Shown in pieces: positions 53,186-54,658 of a stretch of 54,658 bases of DNA. Below the pieces are notes generated by a model that did no database searches, had not been told where the DNA came from, and saw nothing but the letters and a program-made list of their open reading frames with translations. Source of the stretch: Burkholderia sp. Ac-20365 (GTDB lineage Bacteria > Pseudomonadota > Gammaproteobacteria > Burkholderiales > Burkholderiaceae). The stretch covers positions 1 to 54,658 of the forward strand of contig NZ_JAAGPI010000052.1 of assembly GCF_017104715.1 (NCBI RefSeq). Reading direction: 5' to 3'. The position numbers and the translations under genes were made by a program. Each line of letters begins with the position of its first letter. Within the stretch, counting starts at the first letter, position 1.

Positions 53186-54658
53186 TCAGCGCGGATTCGC
53201 GGAACACGCAGGCGACGCACCGAACCCCGGCGCGCCGCCTTTTTCTTTGCCGTCGTCCGGTTGATCGAGCGCCATTCTGAAACCGACGACACCGGGATCT
53301 TCAGTGCGCGTCGTCGTGAAGCCGACGGCCGTCGCAAGGCCGATCATCGCGGCGTTCTCGCGCAGCGCCTCGCCGACGATCCAGTGCGTGCCCCGCGCAC
53401 GCGCATACGCGATGATGCGCTCCATCAGCAAACGCCCCAGCCCCCTGCCCTTCTGATCAGAACGCACGGCCATCGCGAACTCGGCCGTTTCGTTGTCCGG
53501 GTCCGCAACGGCGCGCACCACGCCGAGTGTGTGCGTCGATCCGTCGGGGTTCGGTATGGTCGCGATCAGCGCCATCTCGCGGTCGTAGTCGATCTGCGTC
53601 ATGCGCGCGAGCTGCGAATGGTCGAAGCTGCCGATCGCGCCGAAAAAGCGCAAACGCAGATCGTCGGGCGTCATCGATTCGACGAAGTCGCGGTGCGCCG
53701 CTTCGTCTTCCGGCCGGATGGGCCGCACCGTGATGCGCTGGCCGCGCCAGTCGAGCGTCTCTTCGTAACGGCGCGGATACGGCATGATCGCGAATCGCGT
53801 GCGGTTCGCCGACAGCCGCAAACGCGGCGCGACGATCGCCGCACCGTTTCGCATCACGCGCAACGCGAGCTTCAGCGACACGATCTCGCGTATCTCCGAC
53901 ACCGCCTGCGAAATCGCCGTCAACGTATTCATGACCGGCTCGGGCGCGACCTCGCGCGAATACGCCGAGTTCGACAGAATGTCGCGCGACAGCACCGGGT
54001 TCAGCGGCGGCAGGCCGAACACGCACATCGGCCGGGCTTCGTCGTGTTCGGGCGGCGCAGTGAAGCGGAACACCGGGCCGAAGTTGTCGTCGTCGCGCAG
54101 CTCGACCCCGATATCGACCACGGCGTCCTCGCGCGCGTCCTCAGGCACCGTGCGCAGGCCGAAGTGAGCGAGCAGGCGCGCCGCATCGTCGCTGTCGAGC
54201 TGCGTCACGCCCGAGGACAGCGCCGCGCACGCCTGCGCCTGCGCGGCGTCGATTGCTTCCGGCACGCGCAAGGGCTGACCTTCAGGTGTCTGCATCAACA
54301 GTTCGCGCACCAGCCGATACTCGACCAGACGCTCGAACGCGCGCGCGAGCCGTTGAGGCGTGGTGTGTACGGGTATGCCGTGCTCGTGCAGCGCATCGCG
54401 TGTCTCGCGCTTCACGCCGCCGAAAAAGCACGCGAGCAGCCCGCGATACGCGTAGCGCTGATTCGCGATCAGCGCCTGCGCAACTTCCTCGACGGGCGCG
54501 CTGTGCGTCGACGCATGCACGACGAACGCCGTGCCCGTCGAGCGTTGATCCGCGAGAATTTTTAGCGCCGTGCCGAAATGCTCGGCGCGCGCGTCGCTGC
54601 CGAGCAGCAGCGGATTGCCCGGCACCGCGCGCGGCAACGCCTGCGCGAGCGCGTCGAC
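53186..54658 (-). CDS. Acyl-CoA synthetase (NDP-forming)/GNAT fusion, Pat-type protein acetyltransferase (partial)
   Basis: Only the 3' 490 codons are in the window; the open frame continues past the right edge. The visible part begins in the NDP-forming acyl-CoA synthetase region (SSGVTQLDSDDAARLLAHFGLRTVPE is the ATP-grasp-like start) and ends with a GNAT domain (about the last 170 residues: ITVRPIRPEDEAAHRDFVESM, DLRLRFFG, VRSDQKGRGLGRLLMERIIAYARARG). This matches Pat/PatZ enzymes, which acetylate and switch off acetyl-CoA synthetase and other proteins. The C-terminus carries a Gly/Ala/Pro-rich tail. It converges on the unrecognised gene, 31 bases away. Confidence 0.88.
   Translation of the reverse strand, partial: VDALAQALPRAVPGNPLLLGSDARAEHFGTALKILADQRSTGTAFVVHASTHSAPVEEVAQALIANQRYAYRGLLACFFGGVKRETRDALHEHGIPVHTTPQRLARAFERLVEYRLVRELLMQTPEGQPLRVPEAIDAAQAQACAALSSGVTQLDSDDAARLLAHFGLRTVPEDAREDAVVDIGVELRDDDNFGPVFRFTAPPEHDEARPMCVFGLPPLNPVLSRDILSNSAYSREVAPEPVMNTLTAISQAVSEIREIVSLKLALRVMRNGAAIVAPRLRLSANRTRFAIMPYPRRYEETLDWRGQRITVRPIRPEDEAAHRDFVESMTPDDLRLRFFGAIGSFDHSQLARMTQIDYDREMALIATIPNPDGSTHTLGVVRAVADPDNETAEFAMAVRSDQKGRGLGRLLMERIIAYARARGTHWIVGEALRENAAMIGLATAVGFTTTRTEDPGVVGFRMALDQPDDGKEKGGAPGFGASPACSANPR

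Overview
The window reads as a chromosomal segment of a high-GC betaproteobacterium of the Burkholderiaceae, most like Paraburkholderia, Caballeronia or Burkholderia. This rests on gene families and gene orders (tad-type pilus proteins, an intracellular polyhydroxyalkanoate depolymerase, a non-phosphorylating deoxysugar pathway, many chemoreceptors) and on a characteristic intergenic palindrome. No database search was possible. I see no rRNA, tRNA, CRISPR array, phage or transposase gene. Coding strands alternate in short operons and intergenic spacers are mostly short, except where a dispersed repeat lies.

Left part (1-22070). A four-gene minus-strand operon (receiver-only response regulator, DUF192 protein, TadE/G-like pseudopilin, lytic transglycosylase) is chained by ATGA overlaps. 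Divergent from it is a TetR regulator followed by a complete tripartite ABC exporter (HlyD lipoprotein, ATPase, one ABC-2 permease, outer-membrane factor), closed by a strong terminator. Next come a GlsB-like membrane protein, a GNAT acetyltransferase, and a polyamine-type ABC importer operon (potA-D-B-C order) controlled by a divergent MocR regulator. Then follow envelope genes: RlpA-like protein, degenerate LytM/LysM lipoprotein, a 1259-residue DUF748/AsmA-like protein and a DUF1254/DUF1214 lipoprotein.

Middle (23079-40968). This holds a PaiB-like flavin protein, CopA copper ATPase with a near-perfect CueR box, two chemoreceptors, a GST-like protein, PHA depolymerase, a flavin reductase plus 3-hydroxyacyl-CoA dehydrogenase pair, a 52-codon orphan gene with its own promoter boxes and terminator, an MgtC-like protein, an AGE-family sugar epimerase/isomerase and a PaaI thioesterase.

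Right part (41731-51698). A nine-gene minus-strand operon encodes a sugar ABC importer and five catabolic steps that together match oxidative, non-phosphorylating breakdown of L-fucose (or a configurationally similar sugar such as D-arabinose) to pyruvate plus a small acid. An IclR regulator is divergent. The dehydratase step is filled by a split UxaA/altronate-dehydratase-type enzyme. The window ends in an unrecognised 180-residue protein and the 3' part of a Pat-type acyl-CoA-synthetase/GNAT protein.

The most striking non-coding feature is a family of about 655-bp imperfect inverted repeats: five complete copies (22362, 28557, 37916, 41015, 51812) and one partial copy at 1-127. Each is a head-to-head inverted duplication with two recognisably different arms. 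Each arm carries a perfect or near-perfect 30-34 bp palindrome whose two halves change together between copies. Copies occur in both orientations and between convergent, divergent and tandem genes.
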